A stretch of 64,000 nucleotides of DNA from Amycolatopsis mediterranei (GTDB taxonomy: Bacteria; Actinomycetota; Actinomycetes; Mycobacteriales; Pseudonocardiaceae): assembly GCF_026017845.1 (NCBI RefSeq), contig NZ_CP100416.1:2016200-2080199 (forward strand), written 5' to 3'. Within the stretch, counting starts at the first letter, position 1, and the number at the start of each line of letters is the position of its first letter. The notes under the pieces were generated by a model. It made no database searches. It was not told the origin of the DNA and saw nothing but the letters and a program-made list of their open reading frames with translations. A program made the position numbers and the translations under genes. Of the stretch, positions 62,931-64,000 are shown one piece after another.

Positions 62931-64000
62931 ATGCCTCGCAGTGCACCGGCAAGGGCGCCGATCACCAGCCCCGCGGCCGCGACCGTGTTCACCACGGTCC
63001 TGACCGAAGGGCCGGTTTCGCGGGTCGACGTCGCCCGCCGCACCGGGCTCTCCTCCGCCGCGGTCACCAAGGCCGCCCGGCCCTTCATCGAGGCCGGCTA
63101 CCTCGAAGAACTCGCCTCCGGAGGTCGCACCGCCCCCGGCGCCGGCCGCCCGGCGAACCCCCTGGCCATCCGCCCGGACCGCGAGTACTTCGTCGGCGTC
63201 AAGATCACCGGTGACGACCTGATCGGCGTGGTCACCGACCTGCGCGCCGACGTCCGGGCCAGCGCCCACCACGCGCTGACCAGCCATGACGTCGATCACG
63301 TCGTCCGCGCACTGGCCGATCTCGCCGGGGAGCTGCTGTCCGGCGACCTCCGCGAGCGCGCCTACTGCCTGGGCGTCGCGGTGTCGGGCGACGTCGACCG
63401 CGCCTCCGGCGTCGTCCGGTACTCCCCGTTCCTCGGCTGGCGGGACGTTCCCCTGGCCGAACTCCTCGAGGAGGCCACCGGGCTGACCGTGACCCTCGAA
63501 AACGACGTCAAGGCCCTCGCCGTCGCCGAGCAGTGGTTCGGCGAAGGGGTCGGGGCGTCGTCGTTCGCGCTGGTCACCGTGGGGACGGGGATCGGCAGCG
63601 CACTCGTGGTCAACGGCGGTCTGGTCCGCGGCGCCCACGGCGTCGCCGGCGAAATCGGGCACGTCCCGGTCGCCGACGGCGGGCCGTCGTGCCACTGCGG
63701 CGGGCGGGGCTGCGTCGAGGCGATCGCGTCCACCGAAGCGATTCTGACGCGCGCCCGGCAGGTCACCGGCGAACCCGCGCTGTCGATGGACGACGCCGTG
63801 ATGCGCGCCCGGGGCGGCGATGAGCCGCTGCGGGAGGTCTTCGCCGCCGCGGGCCACGCGATCGGCCTCGGGCTGGCCGCGCTGGTCAACCTGTTCGGCC
63901 CGGAACGGGTGGTGGTCTCGGGGGAGGGCGTCGCCACCTACGACCTGTTCGAGGAGCAGATCCGCCGGACCTTCGCGGTCCAGGCGTTCGCCAGCGCCGC
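62931..64000 (+). CDS. ROK-family transcriptional regulator (runs off the window)
   Basis: The visible 356 codons have an N-terminal winged HTH (about 15-75: VFTTVLTEGPVSRVDVARRTGLSSAAVTKAARPFIEAGYLEE), then the ROK kinase-like domain: VGVKITGDDLIGVVTDL, LENDVKALAVAEQWFG, VTVGTGIGSALVVNGGLVRGAHGVAGEIGHVPV and the zinc motif CHCGGRGCVEA (about 255). Such proteins repress sugar genes and bind a sugar in the ROK site; the galactosidase gene is the obvious target. The end is beyond the window. Confidence 0.9.
   Translation, partial: MPRSAPARAPITSPAAATVFTTVLTEGPVSRVDVARRTGLSSAAVTKAARPFIEAGYLEELASGGRTAPGAGRPANPLAIRPDREYFVGVKITGDDLIGVVTDLRADVRASAHHALTSHDVDHVVRALADLAGELLSGDLRERAYCLGVAVSGDVDRASGVVRYSPFLGWRDVPLAELLEEATGLTVTLENDVKALAVAEQWFGEGVGASSFALVTVGTGIGSALVVNGGLVRGAHGVAGEIGHVPVADGGPSCHCGGRGCVEAIASTEAILTRARQVTGEPALSMDDAVMRARGGDEPLREVFAAAGHAIGLGLAALVNLFGPERVVVSGEGVATYDLFEEQIRRTFAVQAFASA

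Noticed and set aside
60827..63214. A 795-codon plus-strand open frame over the alpha-galactosidase gene
   Set aside because: It is antisense to all GH36 motifs and runs on into the ROK gene in the wrong frame.

Overview
The DNA is very GC-rich with strong G/C at third codon positions, GTG starts and 4-base start/stop overlaps (ATGA, GTGA). Gene content (SepIVA-type DivIVA protein, EspR-like regulator, MAB_1171c-type membrane protein, SigD/ShbA sigma factor, DUF5709, VapBC45-type module) points to a mycelial actinomycete of the Pseudonocardiaceae, most like Amycolatopsis. The genus is an inference. The window is chromosomal; no rRNA, tRNA, CRISPR array, transposase, integrase or phage gene was seen.

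Layout. 1-9.0 kb is a conserved housekeeping block (HelD-like ATPase, rsmD, coaD, sepIVA, DUF177, rpmF, rnc, mutM), with accessory genes inserted: a secreted double ribonuclease, a SigE-type sigma factor with a membrane partner, and a PL6 polysaccharide lyase. 9.0-16.3 kb holds an XRE/ImmA/MAB_1171c triad, an SMP-30 protein, a PadR plus membrane-sensor pair, an alpha/beta hydrolase and a YflT-like stress protein. 16.4-20.6 kb is a four-gene gamma-glutamylation (polyamine or amine) catabolic operon. 20.6-22.2 kb has a small membrane protein divergent from a large HTH regulator. 22.2-30.5 kb is a glycine operon behind a tandem glycine riboswitch: gcvP, gcvT, gcvH, glyA, lipA, sdaA. It would cleave glycine, interconvert glycine and serine, lipoylate GcvH and deaminate serine to pyruvate.

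30.5-31.7 kb is a compact VapBC45-like toxin-antitoxin islet set exactly between two copies of the last 52 bases of sdaA. 32-45.6 kb is mixed: GntR/FadR, a frameshifted class A PBP with lost transpeptidase motifs, O-methyltransferase, MocR regulator, a truncated flavin monooxygenase, GT-C-like membrane protein, two-domain fatty acyl-CoA reductase, ferredoxin-type reductase, MerR regulator with a small partner protein, and a Bcr/CflA-type exporter.

45.7-55.2 kb encodes what looks like a complete non-phosphorylating L-fucose (or related 6-deoxy sugar) pathway: diketo-acid hydrolase, fuconate dehydratase, SDR, sugar ABC importer, FadR regulator, aldose dehydrogenase and lactonase. A similar 14-base motif lies at both its promoter regions. 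55.2-64 kb has a SigD/ShbA-like sigma factor, two DUF202 proteins and GtrA, DUF5709, a cysteine-less IscA-like protein, hydroxypyruvate reductase with glycerate kinase, and a GH36 alpha-galactosidase divergent from a ROK regulator cut by the window end.

Recurring themes are leaderless-type promoters (TANNNT about 6-7 bases before the start codon), palindromic operators between divergent genes, and short repeats in intergenic DNA.
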